This document shows, piece after piece, positions 35,013 through 43,465 of a stretch of 64,000 nucleotides of DNA. Origin of the DNA: Paenibacillus sp. YPG26 (GTDB taxonomy: Bacteria > Bacillota > Bacilli > Paenibacillales > Paenibacillaceae); contig NZ_CP084530.1 in assembly GCF_023704175.1 (NCBI RefSeq), forward strand, positions 2,006,001-2,070,000, written 5' to 3'. The position numbers were made by a program, and so were the translations under genes. Under the pieces are notes generated by a model. That model saw nothing but the letters and a program-made list of their open reading frames with translations, had not been told where the DNA came from and did no database searches. Position 1 is the first letter of the stretch, and the number at the start of each line of letters is the position of its first letter.

Positions 35013-36893
35013 ATGAAACGACTGTACTCTTGGACAGTTCTTGTTCTTATAATTTGCTCAGCATCACTACTTATGGGGTTTTCCTCAAGGGAGGATGTCA
35101 AGGCAACATGGGTGAGGCAAACAGAACTGGCCGAGAATGGTGGCAGTAAGCTGATCAGTTACGCATCCTCACATGGTGTGAACGTCATCTATCTGCAGAT
35201 CAACCAATCAATATCGAACAATGTGTATGGGCAATTTATTGCCAATGCGAGCAAGAAAGGCATAGCCGTGCATGCGCTGGGGGGTAACCCGGACTGGGCT
35301 CTTGGGGAGAACAAATCAAAGTATACAGATCTCCTTAACTGGGTGAGTGCATATAATGCCCAGGCAGCTGCCGACCAAAAGCTGAAAGGGATTCACTTAC
35401 GGGTGGAAGCCTACTCCCTGCCTCAGTGGAGCACAGATCCTGGCGCAGTAACTACATCATGGAGAGCTAACCTGCAAAGCTTCCTTACCACGGCCGCTTC
35501 GAAAGTGCCGGGACTGGAACTCGGAATTGATCTACCTTACTGGTTAAAAGGAGACAAGCTTCCTGGAGGAGATACCACACTTCAATGGTTCATCAAATCC
35601 TTTCATCATGTAACTATTCTTGATTACAAGACAGATGTCTACGGCAAAGGCGGAATCATTGAGAGTGTAAGTCAACACATTCAATTAGCCAATTCGCTGG
35701 GCAGACAAATTGTAGTCGCTTTGAACACGAAAGAGGATACCAGTAGCGCGGACTCTTCCTTCTATGGAAAGGATCCCCAGCTTGTAGATGATGCCTTGTG
35801 GGAGGTCAACGATCAATTCAGCAGCGAGAGCTCTTATGCTGGATCAGCCATTAATGATGCAGAGAGCTGGGCTAAGCTGATGAAGGCGGATATCGTTACA
35901 CCGGCACCAGCGCCAACGCCAGTACCGACACCTACGCCGACACCGGTACCAACGCCAACACCGACGCCTACGCCGACACCGGTACCGACGCCAACACCAA
36001 CGCCTACGCCGACACCGACGCCGGTTCCAACACCAGTGCCAACACCAGCACCAAGCACTGAGGTTCCTGTTGCCAAACCGCTGAATCGCAGTCAGCAGGT
36101 AAGAGCTACCTACATCTGGGAAGCGGGAGACGCTGTGAACCGTGGTGACGAGGTTCTTGCATTCGCCAAGAGCAAGAATATTAATTTGCTCTATCTACAC
36201 ATCAATACGGACTACAAGTTATCCGCTTATCGTCCATTTATGAAGAAAGCATGGAATGCAGGCATAGAGGTCCATGCAATGGGCGGAAATGGAAGCATGG
36301 CTTTCACCGAGAATCGTCCGAAGATCACTAAGTTAATTGATTATGTGAAGGATTATAATCGGCAAGCCGAGCCCGAAGAGAGATTCTTCGGTATCCATTA
36401 CGATATTGAACCATGGGTTCTACCACAGTGGTATTCGGCCACTGACAGAGTTATCAGCGAGTGGACAGGCAATATGAATTACTTTATCGGAGAAGTGAAG
36501 AAAGACTCCAAGCTACTAACCAGTGTGGATCTGTCAGCATGGCTGGACAGGTATACTGTGAAGAACGATGGAGGAATCTCGATCAGCAAATGGTTCATTC
36601 AGAAGATGGACCATGTAACAATCATGGACTTCCGGAACTATGCTTCCGGTAGAGGGGGTCTTGCTGATATGGCCAAAGAAGAATTGGCTTTCGGCAAGGA
36701 ACTGGGCAAACCAATCTATCTGGCTGTAGAGGCCAAAGCAAGTTCAGAAGGTGCTTATGTAAGTTTTTATGAGCTGGGTAGTGCCGTTCTTGAGAGAGAA
36801 CTCGCCAAGCTCCCTGCGCTGCTGACCGATTACCCATCCTTTGGCGGAATAGCGGTACACGCCTATGAGTATTGGAAAGCACTTAGACCTTAA
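35013..36893 (+). CDS. Secreted protein with two related barrel-like domains joined by a Thr-Pro linker
   Basis: A 626-aa protein with a signal peptide (about 1-23). Domain A (about 27-292) and domain B (about 360-626) are homologous: [94 protein letters not shown]. They are separated by a Pro-Thr-Val linker (about 298-348). Alternating strands and helices and the D464-x-E466 motif in domain B suggest a TIM-barrel glycosidase-like fold, but I recognise no named family. Domain A has Arg130 where B has Asp464, so A may be a binding domain. It stands alone between terminators. Confidence 0.75.
   Translation: MKRLYSWTVLVLIICSASLLMGFSSREDVKATWVRQTELAENGGSKLISYASSHGVNVIYLQINQSISNNVYGQFIANASKKGIAVHALGGNPDWALGENKSKYTDLLNWVSAYNAQAAADQKLKGIHLRVEAYSLPQWSTDPGAVTTSWRANLQSFLTTAASKVPGLELGIDLPYWLKGDKLPGGDTTLQWFIKSFHHVTILDYKTDVYGKGGIIESVSQHIQLANSLGRQIVVALNTKEDTSSADSSFYGKDPQLVDDALWEVNDQFSSESSYAGSAINDAESWAKLMKADIVTPAPAPTPVPTPTPTPVPTPTPTPTPTPVPTPTPTPTPTPTPVPTPVPTPAPSTEVPVAKPLNRSQQVRATYIWEAGDAVNRGDEVLAFAKSKNINLLYLHINTDYKLSAYRPFMKKAWNAGIEVHAMGGNGSMAFTENRPKITKLIDYVKDYNRQAEPEERFFGIHYDIEPWVLPQWYSATDRVISEWTGNMNYFIGEVKKDSKLLTSVDLSAWLDRYTVKNDGGISISKWFIQKMDHVTIMDFRNYASGRGGLADMAKEELAFGKELGKPIYLAVEAKASSEGAYVSFYELGSAVLERELAKLPALLTDYPSFGGIAVHAYEYWKALRP
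35903..36057 (+). repeat. Tandem Thr-Pro/Val-Pro codon repeat (interdomain linker)
   Basis: Degenerate 6-nt units (CCGACA, CCTACG, CCAACG, CCGGTA) encode about 50 residues of PTPVP and PTPTP type. Length variation between strains is likely. Confidence 0.85.
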
Positions 36894-36967
36894 GTCCAGG
36901 ACCTTAAGTCCATTTGTTATCATCATACAATGTCAGTGTCCTTATAATACAACTTCATCTTAACAAG

Positions 36968-36997
36968 AAACCCCACAGCCAGATGGCTGTGGGGTTT
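36968..36997. terminator. Bidirectional terminator
   Basis: Perfect 13-bp stem AAACCCCACAGCC/GGCTGTGGGGTTT with loop AGAT, between the convergent two-domain protein and permease genes. Confidence 0.88.
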
Positions 36998-37009
36998 TGT
37001 AATCTTATA

Positions 37010-38089
37010 TTAAATGACAACAGCACCTATGGCGCCGCATAACAAGCCTGACAGGACAACGGAGCCCAAGACGAACCAAATGACCTTACGGGGGAACGCG
37101 CGGGACACCATCATTACGGATGGCAGGCTGACCGCAGGAAGTGTGATTAGCAGCGCTCCGGCAACGCCTCCTCCAAAGCCAAGGGACAAGAATGTTGCGA
37201 TGATAGGGATCTCGGCAGCGGTAGGAATGACGAACAAGGTACCCGCAACAGCAAATATAATTACGGCCAGAACTGCATTCATACTGCCAGCTCCAAGTAC
37301 CGGGAACATCCAGGCGCGTGCCGCGCCGAGCAGAAGCACGGTAACAAAGTATGCGGGTACGATAGTTAGAAGCATGGTCCCCATATTCTTCAACCAGAGC
37401 GTAAGGAAGGAGCCTTGCGGCTCTTCCGGCTGATTAACCACCTCTTCGACTTCATCAGGTACCTGGGTAGTTCCGGCGAATCTGTTCGCGAAGTAGCTTA
37501 CTGCGAAGGTAAGTATAATTCCGAACACGACACGAAGAAGAGTGAACTTCCACGACAGTACAAAGGTCATGAAGATCAGCGTAGCCGGGTTGAGCACCGG
37601 ATTGCCGATCCAGAAAGCAAGACTTGCTCCGATCGAGACATTTTTCTTGCGTAATCCAACCGCAATTGGAGCGGCGCAGCAGGAACACATCATTCCGGGA
37701 AGTGACGCGACTCCGCCGAGCGCCGTGCTTTTGAAATTCATCTTACCCAAAGTCTTCAGCAGCCATCTTGAGGGCAGGAGAACCTGTACAAGAGAACCAA
37801 GCAGAATGCCCAGCACCGCAGCCTTCCAGACGGACTTAAAGTATACCATTCCGTAGTCCCAGGCAGACTGTAAGGACGGAGCAGGAGCAGTTCCCTGGTC
37901 GCCTGTCAGAATAGAAGCTCCGAGGCTGTGTTCCGCGGCGGCTTTGAGAGCTTTGAAGTAGTATGGCCACCACTTGACATAAGTGAGACCCGCGATGGCT
38001 ATGATCAAGAAGAGGACGACAAGCAGGACTGTTCTTGAAGAAGCAGGTCTCTTGCCCCCGTGCAAGGAATTGTAGTTATTTGATGACAT
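37010..38089 (-). CDS. Permease of the UPF0718/DUF318 family (YraQ/ArsP-like)
   Basis: A membrane protein of 359 aa with about eight helices. The segment SLPGMMCSCCAAPIAVGLRKK near 140 and WIGNPVLNPATLIF near 168 are hallmarks of this permease family, which includes the organoarsenical exporter ArsP; the Cys cluster could bind a soft metal or metalloid. I start at ATG 38089, which has GGGGGT about 10 nt upstream; a longer frame to 38242 would cover the promoter and operator-like repeat. It is divergent from selD, so a selenium or arsenic compound is a reasonable but unproved substrate. Confidence 0.82.
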   Translation of the reverse strand: MSSNNYNSLHGGKRPASSRTVLLVVLFLIIAIAGLTYVKWWPYYFKALKAAAEHSLGASILTGDQGTAPAPSLQSAWDYGMVYFKSVWKAAVLGILLGSLVQVLLPSRWLLKTLGKMNFKSTALGGVASLPGMMCSCCAAPIAVGLRKKNVSIGASLAFWIGNPVLNPATLIFMTFVLSWKFTLLRVVFGIILTFAVSYFANRFAGTTQVPDEVEEVVNQPEEPQGSFLTLWLKNMGTMLLTIVPAYFVTVLLLGAARAWMFPVLGAGSMNAVLAVIIFAVAGTLFVIPTAAEIPIIATFLSLGFGGGVAGALLITLPAVSLPSVMMVSRAFPRKVIWFVLGSVVLSGLLCGAIGAVVI

Positions 38090-38108
38090 ATGTCCGATTG
38101 ACCCCCAT

Positions 38109-38132
38109 TTGTAATAGTAATCAAGGTTACAA
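38109..38132 (-). promoter_or_regulatory. Operator-like inverted repeat before the UPF0718 permease
   Basis: TTGTAA-N12-TTACAA lies immediately downstream of the predicted -10 box, over the transcript start. Position and symmetry fit a repressor site, for example for an ArsR or Fur/Zur-type metalloregulator; the match to a Zur box is partial. Confidence 0.5.
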
Positions 38133-38160
38133 TTATAGCATGCGGAGGTATAGAAAGTAA
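38132..38160 (-). promoter_or_regulatory. SigA-type promoter of the UPF0718 permease gene
   Basis: On the minus strand, TTACTT (38160-38155) and TATAAT (38137-38132) with a 17-bp spacer. Confidence 0.6.
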
Positions 38161-38273
38161 CTTGTTTTTTGTACAATAGTTGATTTTTGGTGTAAAATAT
38201 ATTCTGTTGCGTAAGTGCAAGCAGACGAGTTTTCTCTAACATTCTTATTAATCATTAAGGAGCTGAGTCCATC

Positions 38274-39326
38274 ATGTCTCAAGCTGGAAATATAAAGCTA
38301 ACCTCCCTGTCCTCCAAAGGGGGCTGCGGATGCAAGATTGGTCCTGCGGACCTGATGCAGGTTCTTCGAACACTGCCGGCGGCTGAACCAAACCCCAATT
38401 TGCTGGTCGGTACAGATACGAGTGATGATGCGGGCGTGTACCGTCTCACCGACGATCTGGCCTTAGTGCAGACTCTTGATTTCTTCACCCCGATTGTGGA
38501 TGATCCCTATTCGTTTGGCCAGATCGCGGCTGCGAATGCACTTAGTGATATTTACGCCATGGGCGGGAAGCCGCTTACCGTTCTTAATATTGTAGCCTTT
38601 CCTATTTCTGTTCTGGATAAAAGCATACTCGCAGATATCCTTCGCGGTGCAGGTGATAAAGTCAAGGAAGCCGGAGCAACGCTGGTTGGCGGACATTCGA
38701 TCGATGATAAAGAGCCAAAGTTCGGTCTATCCGTAACGGGAACTGTCCATCCGGATAAAGTGAGAACGAACGCTGGGGCTCGGGCTGGAGACAAGCTGAT
38801 CTTAACAAAGCCAATTGGAGTGGGGGTATTAACGACCTCCATTAAGAAGGACCAGTTAACAGAGGATGAGACGGCCCGGCTCGTCACCGTCATGTCCACA
38901 CTCAATAAGACTGCTGCTGAAATTATGGAACCTTATCCGGTACACGCGTGTACAGATGTAACGGGCTTTGGCCTGCTCGGTCATGCCTCTGAAATGGCCA
39001 AGGGCAGCAAGCTTGGACTTATTATCCATAAAGAAGCCGTGCCTGTGCTGCCTAGAGTCAGGGAGCTTGCGGAGAATGGCTTCGTGCCTGGTGGAACCAA
39101 GAATAACTTTGCTCACCTGGAAGGCAGTATTATCTATCCGGATCAGCTGGATCAGATCGATCGTTATATCCTGTGTGATGCGGTCACTTCAGGCGGATTA
39201 TTGATCTCGGTGGACGCCGATCAGAGTGATTCCTTGCTGAAGGAGTTGATAGCCGCCGGAGTAGAGGCAGCAATCATTGGTGAAGTCACAGAGGATCATC
39301 CAGGTCAAATTCAAGTAATCGTGTGA
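38274..39326 (+). CDS. selD: Selenide, water dikinase (selenophosphate synthetase)
   Basis: Makes selenophosphate from selenide and ATP. The N-terminal catalytic loop GGCGCKIGP (17-25) has Cys, encoded by TGC, at the position that is selenocysteine in some homologues. The AIRS-type ATP domain follows: GTDTSDDAGVY near 46, DFFTPIVDDPYSFGQIAAANALSDIYAMGG near 69-98, VGGHSIDD near 138 and DVTGFGLLGHASEM near 226. Length (350 aa) is normal. AAGGAG precedes the ATG. It is followed by mnmH with 55 bp between, and no selA, selB or selC is in the window. Confidence 0.95.
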   Translation: MSQAGNIKLTSLSSKGGCGCKIGPADLMQVLRTLPAAEPNPNLLVGTDTSDDAGVYRLTDDLALVQTLDFFTPIVDDPYSFGQIAAANALSDIYAMGGKPLTVLNIVAFPISVLDKSILADILRGAGDKVKEAGATLVGGHSIDDKEPKFGLSVTGTVHPDKVRTNAGARAGDKLILTKPIGVGVLTTSIKKDQLTEDETARLVTVMSTLNKTAAEIMEPYPVHACTDVTGFGLLGHASEMAKGSKLGLIIHKEAVPVLPRVRELAENGFVPGGTKNNFAHLEGSIIYPDQLDQIDRYILCDAVTSGGLLISVDADQSDSLLKELIAAGVEAAIIGEVTEDHPGQIQVIV

Positions 39327-39381
39327 TTATGACAAGGCCATAATCCTGAGTTAAGCATCGAACAAGAAGAGGTGGACGACA

Positions 39382-40422
39382 TTGTTTCAGGATATAACAT
39401 TAGAGCAATTAAGAGAGCTTAGGAACAAGAAGCAGCTAACGGTGATCGATGTGCGCTCTCCATCTGAATATGAGGATTCAACTTATCCTGGCAGTCTGAA
39501 CATCCCTTTCTTCAATGATGAAGAACGCGCTGAAGTAGGTACGTTATACAAACAGACCAGTGTTCAGGCCGCGAAGGACCGGGGGCTTCAGATTATCTCT
39601 TCCAAGCTTCCAAGCTTTATCCGGGAATTCGGTGCCATAGAAGGTGACAAAGCGGTATTCTGCTGGCGTGGAGGCATGCGCAGCCGCACAACCGCAACGG
39701 TTCTGTCGCTAATGGACATCCATGCTTACCGTTTGGTAGGAGGATATAAAGCTTACCGGAAATGGGTTATGGATGAGCTGGAGTCTTTTGAGTTCAAGCC
39801 CAAATCTTTGGTGATACATGGAAATACCGGAACAGGCAAGACCAACCTGCTTCTCCGGCTTAAGAAGAAAGGGTATCCCGTGCTTGATCTGGAGGGACTG
39901 GCTGGACACCGGGGATCTATATTCGGTCACATTGGCCTTAAGGCGAACAACCAGAAGACCTTTGACAGCCTGCTGCTTGAGGAGCTGATCAAGCTTGAGG
40001 ACTCGCCTTACGTTCTGTTCGAAGCGGAAAGCAAGCGGATTGGTAAGGTGGTTATGCCGAACTTCCTGGCTCATCAGAAAGAGACCGGAACCCAGATCTG
40101 GATTGAGATGCCGATTGAGGCGAGAGTGGAGCAGATCTTGCAGGATTACCAGCCGCAGCAGTATAAGGCGCAGTACATCGCTTCTTTTCAAAGGATTAAA
40201 TCCCGTATTCATGTGCCAATTGCCGCGGAGATTGACCGGTGTCTGAACGAGGATCAGTTCGCCGAAGCTGTAAGGCTGATGCTGGAGTATTATTACGATC
40301 CCAAATATGATTATACCTCACAGCAGTACGATGAGGATGAGGGCAGCAAGGTTACTTTCAAGGTGAATAACCTGGATGAAGCTGAAGCTGCGGTTATTCA
40401 ATATTTGAATGGAATGAACTAA
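39382..40422 (+). CDS. mnmH: tRNA 2-selenouridine synthase
   Basis: Replaces sulfur by selenium in 2-thiouridine at the wobble position of Lys, Glu and Gln tRNAs, using selenophosphate from SelD. An N-terminal rhodanese domain (VIDVRSPSEYED near 20) holds the active Cys in FCWRGGMRSR near 93. A P-loop domain follows with GNTGTGKT near 149 and LAGHRGSIFGHIG near 172. Length 346 aa, as usual for YbbB/SelU. It starts at TTG 39382 with AGAGGTGG 6 nt upstream. The pairing with selD is functional and supports both names. Confidence 0.95.
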   Translation: MFQDITLEQLRELRNKKQLTVIDVRSPSEYEDSTYPGSLNIPFFNDEERAEVGTLYKQTSVQAAKDRGLQIISSKLPSFIREFGAIEGDKAVFCWRGGMRSRTTATVLSLMDIHAYRLVGGYKAYRKWVMDELESFEFKPKSLVIHGNTGTGKTNLLLRLKKKGYPVLDLEGLAGHRGSIFGHIGLKANNQKTFDSLLLEELIKLEDSPYVLFEAESKRIGKVVMPNFLAHQKETGTQIWIEMPIEARVEQILQDYQPQQYKAQYIASFQRIKSRIHVPIAAEIDRCLNEDQFAEAVRLMLEYYYDPKYDYTSQQYDEDEGSKVTFKVNNLDEAEAAVIQYLNGMN

Positions 40423-40470
40423 AGATGGCGTTTATCTAGCGCAATAGTTAATGGCATCTTGAAGAATTAA

Positions 40471-40516
40471 AGCTAACTCCTGTCCTTCCAACTATGGAAA
40501 GGCAGGAGCTTTTTTG
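40471..40516 (+). terminator. Terminator of the selD-mnmH operon
   Basis: AGCTAACTCCTG and CAGGAGCT with inner TTCC/GGAA pairing, followed by six Ts. Confidence 0.82.
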
Positions 40517-40545
40517 TGTGGAAACAGCATATGTCAACCCTATGT

Positions 40546-40567
40546 AACTAGAACGCTGGTTCTAGTT
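40546..40567 (+). promoter_or_regulatory. Perfect inverted repeat upstream of the 40667 gene
   Basis: AACTAGAAC-GCTG-GTTCTAGTT, a 9-bp perfect palindrome with a 4-bp centre, about 100 bp before the start codon. It is a likely regulator site, perhaps for the response regulator encoded at the end of this gene set. Confidence 0.5.
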
Positions 40568-40628
40568 AATATTTTGTTAATAAGTTATTTAGATAAATGC
40601 AATTGTCCTCACTTATAATGAATCATGA

Positions 40629-40640
40629 GGAAACGTTTCC
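40629..40640 (+). promoter_or_regulatory. Palindrome GGAAACGTTTCC, cre-like
   Basis: A perfect 12-bp palindrome resembling the core of CcpA sites (AAACG-TTT), 27 bp before the start codon. The flanking consensus bases are not all present. Confidence 0.35.
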
Positions 40641-40666
40641 CAATATGAAATAAAGGAGTTCCAACA

Positions 40667-41932
40667 ATGAAACTTAGTAAAAAAGGGATTACCGTACTTT
40701 CTTTTACCCTTGGAGCCTGTCTGTTTGTATCGACAGCCTTCGCCGATGCGCTGCTGGGATCTGGTTACGACCAGCTGAAAGGTTCTGTAAAAAACACTGC
40801 GTCCCAAATGGAGAAGGGACTAGACAGCTACACGATAGAAGTTCTATATTCACTTGAAGATAACGGTCACACCATGTTTGAGTCATCCGATTCTAACAAA
40901 TTTGATGTGCAAAAGCAGGCTAGGGAGAATACGAGTGTGACTCAAGGCTCTAGTGGAATTACAACAACGCATTACTCGTACAACGACCCAAAGCGTTCGA
41001 TTTGGAAAAACGAGACAGAAGACAAATATTATGTGACAGAATTCCCTGAAGATGATGTGAGGACAAATATGTTTGACAGTCCGTTCAACGCAAAGGGAGC
41101 TCCAGAGATTGAAAAAATCGTTGACGCCCTGGTGGGTAATTTGAAAGATTATGTACAGGCGGAAGAAGGGGCTGACGGCGGAAGAGTCTATTCAGGAAGT
41201 CTATCCGAGGCACAGGTTCCCGCGGTAGTGAATGCTGTTACATCCTTTGGCATCAAGAAGATGATTAATGATCAGGGACGCATGCAAAGGGATGCGAAGA
41301 TGCCGGAAATCGAGAGCGATATTTTTGTGAAGAAGGTTGTGGGTACGGCCGCTGAGAACAAATCTGGATTACTTGAAAATGTGACTGGCGAGGTGATCTT
41401 GTCCGGTAAGGATAAGAACGGAACACAGCATGATTTGACGTTAAATCTCGTTTTGAAGCTTTCCAACATCGGAAATACGAAGATTGCCATGCCTGATCTG
41501 ACTGGAGCCAATGTCGAAAATGTAACTGATTCAGGCGGCTTCAGCAGCAAGTTTGTCGGAAAATATAAAAATAATATTATTACTGAGAAAGACGGCAAAT
41601 TTATCAAAATTGGCGAGAGAACCCTTGAGATTACAAGTGTGGAAAAGGACAAAGTAACGGGCAAGTATCACGAAACCGTGAAACCCGGGTTTGAAGCGGA
41701 GTATGGCGACAAGTATAACTTTACCTTTGAGTACAATCCTAAGCGTTCCAATTCCATATCCACATTCACTTATAACAATGCAAAAGGTGAGCAGGAACAT
41801 GGGAATCTCTTCCCGAGTGGTTCCGGAAAGGTTTATCTCGATTTAAACATCAAGATGAACGATAGTAATTCGTATCAGTCCAACAACCAGCAATATTATG
41901 ATGGGGAATTTAGCCGTGTATTTGAAGAGTAA
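40667..41932 (+). CDS. Secreted protein of unknown function
   Basis: A 421-aa protein with a clear signal peptide (KLSKKG then a hydrophobic run, cleavage near AFADA, about residue 26). The mature part is hydrophilic, rich in Asn, Lys, Asp and Ser, and looks mostly beta-stranded; no catalytic motif or family is recognised. The central part (GLLENVTGEVILSGKDKNGTQHD) recalls extracytoplasmic sensory or accessory proteins. It precedes an ABC transporter and a two-component system in the same direction, so it may be the extracellular partner of that module. Confidence 0.7.
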   Translation: MKLSKKGITVLSFTLGACLFVSTAFADALLGSGYDQLKGSVKNTASQMEKGLDSYTIEVLYSLEDNGHTMFESSDSNKFDVQKQARENTSVTQGSSGITTTHYSYNDPKRSIWKNETEDKYYVTEFPEDDVRTNMFDSPFNAKGAPEIEKIVDALVGNLKDYVQAEEGADGGRVYSGSLSEAQVPAVVNAVTSFGIKKMINDQGRMQRDAKMPEIESDIFVKKVVGTAAENKSGLLENVTGEVILSGKDKNGTQHDLTLNLVLKLSNIGNTKIAMPDLTGANVENVTDSGGFSSKFVGKYKNNIITEKDGKFIKIGERTLEITSVEKDKVTGKYHETVKPGFEAEYGDKYNFTFEYNPKRSNSISTFTYNNAKGEQEHGNLFPSGSGKVYLDLNIKMNDSNSYQSNNQQYYDGEFSRVFEE

Positions 41933-41941
41933 TTGGTTAAG

Positions 41942-41963
41942 GGAAGCCGCTAATGCGGCTTCC
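41942..41963 (+). promoter_or_regulatory. Intercistronic hairpin
   Basis: Perfect 9-bp stem GGAAGCCGC/GCGGCTTCC with loop TAAT and no T run after it. It may act as an attenuator or stabiliser between the secreted protein gene and the ABC genes. Confidence 0.55.
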
Positions 41964-41992
41964 TGACCATTATGGGGGAGATGTTGAAACAC

Positions 41993-42718
41993 ATGCATAA
42001 AGCTATCGAAATTACCGGACTTACCAAGGTGTATAGCAATGGCAGAGGAATTAGTAATATGAATTTAACGATAGATCAAGGTGATATTTTCGGCTTTTTG
42101 GGACCCAATGGTGCAGGAAAGACGACGGCTATGAAAGTAATGGCAGGCCTAATGAGACCGGACCGAGGCGATGTGAAGATATTCGGAGCCAGTGTTATAG
42201 ATGACTATGTCAATGCGATGAAGCATGTAGGCTGTATCATCGAGACAGCGGAGTCTTACCCTTACTTGACGGCCAATGAGAACTTGAGGCTGTTTGCACG
42301 GTTCTACCCGCACGTGGACCAGAAGAGAATCGATGAATGTCTTGAAGTCACCGGATTGCTGAAATATAAGAACGAAAAATCCCGAAAGTTCTCATTAGGG
42401 ATGAAGCAGCGTCTGGGTTTGGCCGCTGCAATTTTGTCGAAACCCAAGCTGTTAATTTTGGACGAACCGCTTAACGGACTCGATGTTGAGGGGATATTGG
42501 AGATGCGTAAGCTGATCAAACAGCTTGTGCACGAGTCAGGTACAACCTTTTTTATCTCCAGCCATTTGATTCATGATGTGGAGCTAACCTGCACAAGAAT
42601 CGGTGTTGTGTATGGGGGACATCTTATCAATGTCGACTATACCCATAACATTCTCTCGAATTATTCTTCTCTTGAAAATTATTTTGTTAGTGAGGTGGAC
42701 AGGAATGGCCGGGTTTAA
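41993..42718 (+). CDS. ABC transporter ATP-binding protein (BcrA-like)
   Basis: A protein of 241 aa. Walker A GPNGAGKTT near residue 41, signature FSLGMKQRLGLA near 134, Walker B LLILDEPLNGLD near 155 and switch ISSHLIHD near 190. The length and sequence fit ATPases of bacitracin/lantibiotic-type ABC-2 exporters. Start is uncertain: ATGs at 41972, 41981 and 41993 are in frame, and GGGGGAG at 41974-41980 suits only the last, though with a 12-nt gap. It overlaps the permease gene by 17 nt. Confidence 0.88.
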   Translation: MHKAIEITGLTKVYSNGRGISNMNLTIDQGDIFGFLGPNGAGKTTAMKVMAGLMRPDRGDVKIFGASVIDDYVNAMKHVGCIIETAESYPYLTANENLRLFARFYPHVDQKRIDECLEVTGLLKYKNEKSRKFSLGMKQRLGLAAAILSKPKLLILDEPLNGLDVEGILEMRKLIKQLVHESGTTFFISSHLIHDVELTCTRIGVVYGGHLINVDYTHNILSNYSSLENYFVSEVDRNGRV

Positions 42719-43457
42719 AGCTGCATTCTTCATTGAAGCGGTCAAGCTATTGAAAAAGAAAAAAATAATTGCGGCCGCCATTTTGTCAATATTCGCAGTC
42801 GTGATTGGACAAATTGCGGTTACAGCGATTAAACATGGGCTTGGACTTCGGGTTGCAGGCAGCACCGAATTTCCGTTCTTGGTTCTATCGATTTTCAGTT
42901 ATACGATATTACCTCTATTTGCTACGTTTGTGGCAATTGATATGTTTAGCGGTGAATTTTCGTCCAATACGATGAAAATAACGCTCACCAGACCTGTATC
43001 CAGGTTCGGCGTTTTTAGCGCAAAGGTTCTGAATTTAGCATTATTCATTTGTTCAAACTTAGTGTTTGTTATGATTCTCTCGTTGTTGGCCGGTTTCCTG
43101 TTTAATATGTCCTCTGTCAGCCTGTTAGGATTCGTTAGAGTTGTATTATCCTATATGGCGACGTTCTTTCCTGTCTTTGTATTTTCTCTTCTGGTTGTAT
43201 TACTGTCTAATTTGCTCCGCGGGGGTTTGGCCGTTTTTTTTCTGGCAATTATTGCTTTTATCGCATTTAACTTTTTAGATATCGTGTTTTCGAGTTATTC
43301 CAGTTTTTTCATTACGTCGATGTTCGACTGGTACACGCTCTGGATCTCCGAATCAATTAACGTGTATAAAATATTACGCCAGATCTTAATCATGTTGGGC
43401 TGTGGTATAATGTTATTTACTGCTGGTTACTACTTGTTTGATAGAAAGGATATATAG
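42702..43457 (+). CDS. ABC-2 type permease
   Basis: A 251-aa membrane protein with six hydrophobic helices and a short basic N-terminus (KLLKKKK). The topology is that of BcrB or lantibiotic-immunity permeases. I start at ATG 42702, after GAGGTGGACAGGA; the frame itself is open from 42603. It should form an exporter with the preceding ATPase, possibly for an antimicrobial peptide or cell envelope stressor. Confidence 0.85.
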   Translation, partial: GMAGFKAAFFIEAVKLLKKKKIIAAAILSIFAVVIGQIAVTAIKHGLGLRVAGSTEFPFLVLSIFSYTILPLFATFVAIDMFSGEFSSNTMKITLTRPVSRFGVFSAKVLNLALFICSNLVFVMILSLLAGFLFNMSSVSLLGFVRVVLSYMATFFPVFVFSLLVVLLSNLLRGGLAVFFLAIIAFIAFNFLDIVFSSYSSFFITSMFDWYTLWISESINVYKILRQILIMLGCGIMLFTAGYYLFDRKDI

Positions 43458-43465
43458 AAGGGGAA

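Noticed and set aside
35834..36076. Gly/Val-repeat minus-strand ORF and a possible CRISPR-like repeat
   Set aside because: Both are produced by the Thr-Pro codon repeats of the interdomain linker; units are 6 nt, degenerate, and there are no spacers.
38109..38132. Reading TTGTAA-N12-TTACAA as a definite Zur box
   Set aside because: Only part of the Zur consensus fits; kept as an unspecified operator-like repeat.
38274..38350. SelD as a possible selenoprotein
   Set aside because: The catalytic position is TGC (Cys) and no in-frame TGA or SECIS-like hairpin is present.
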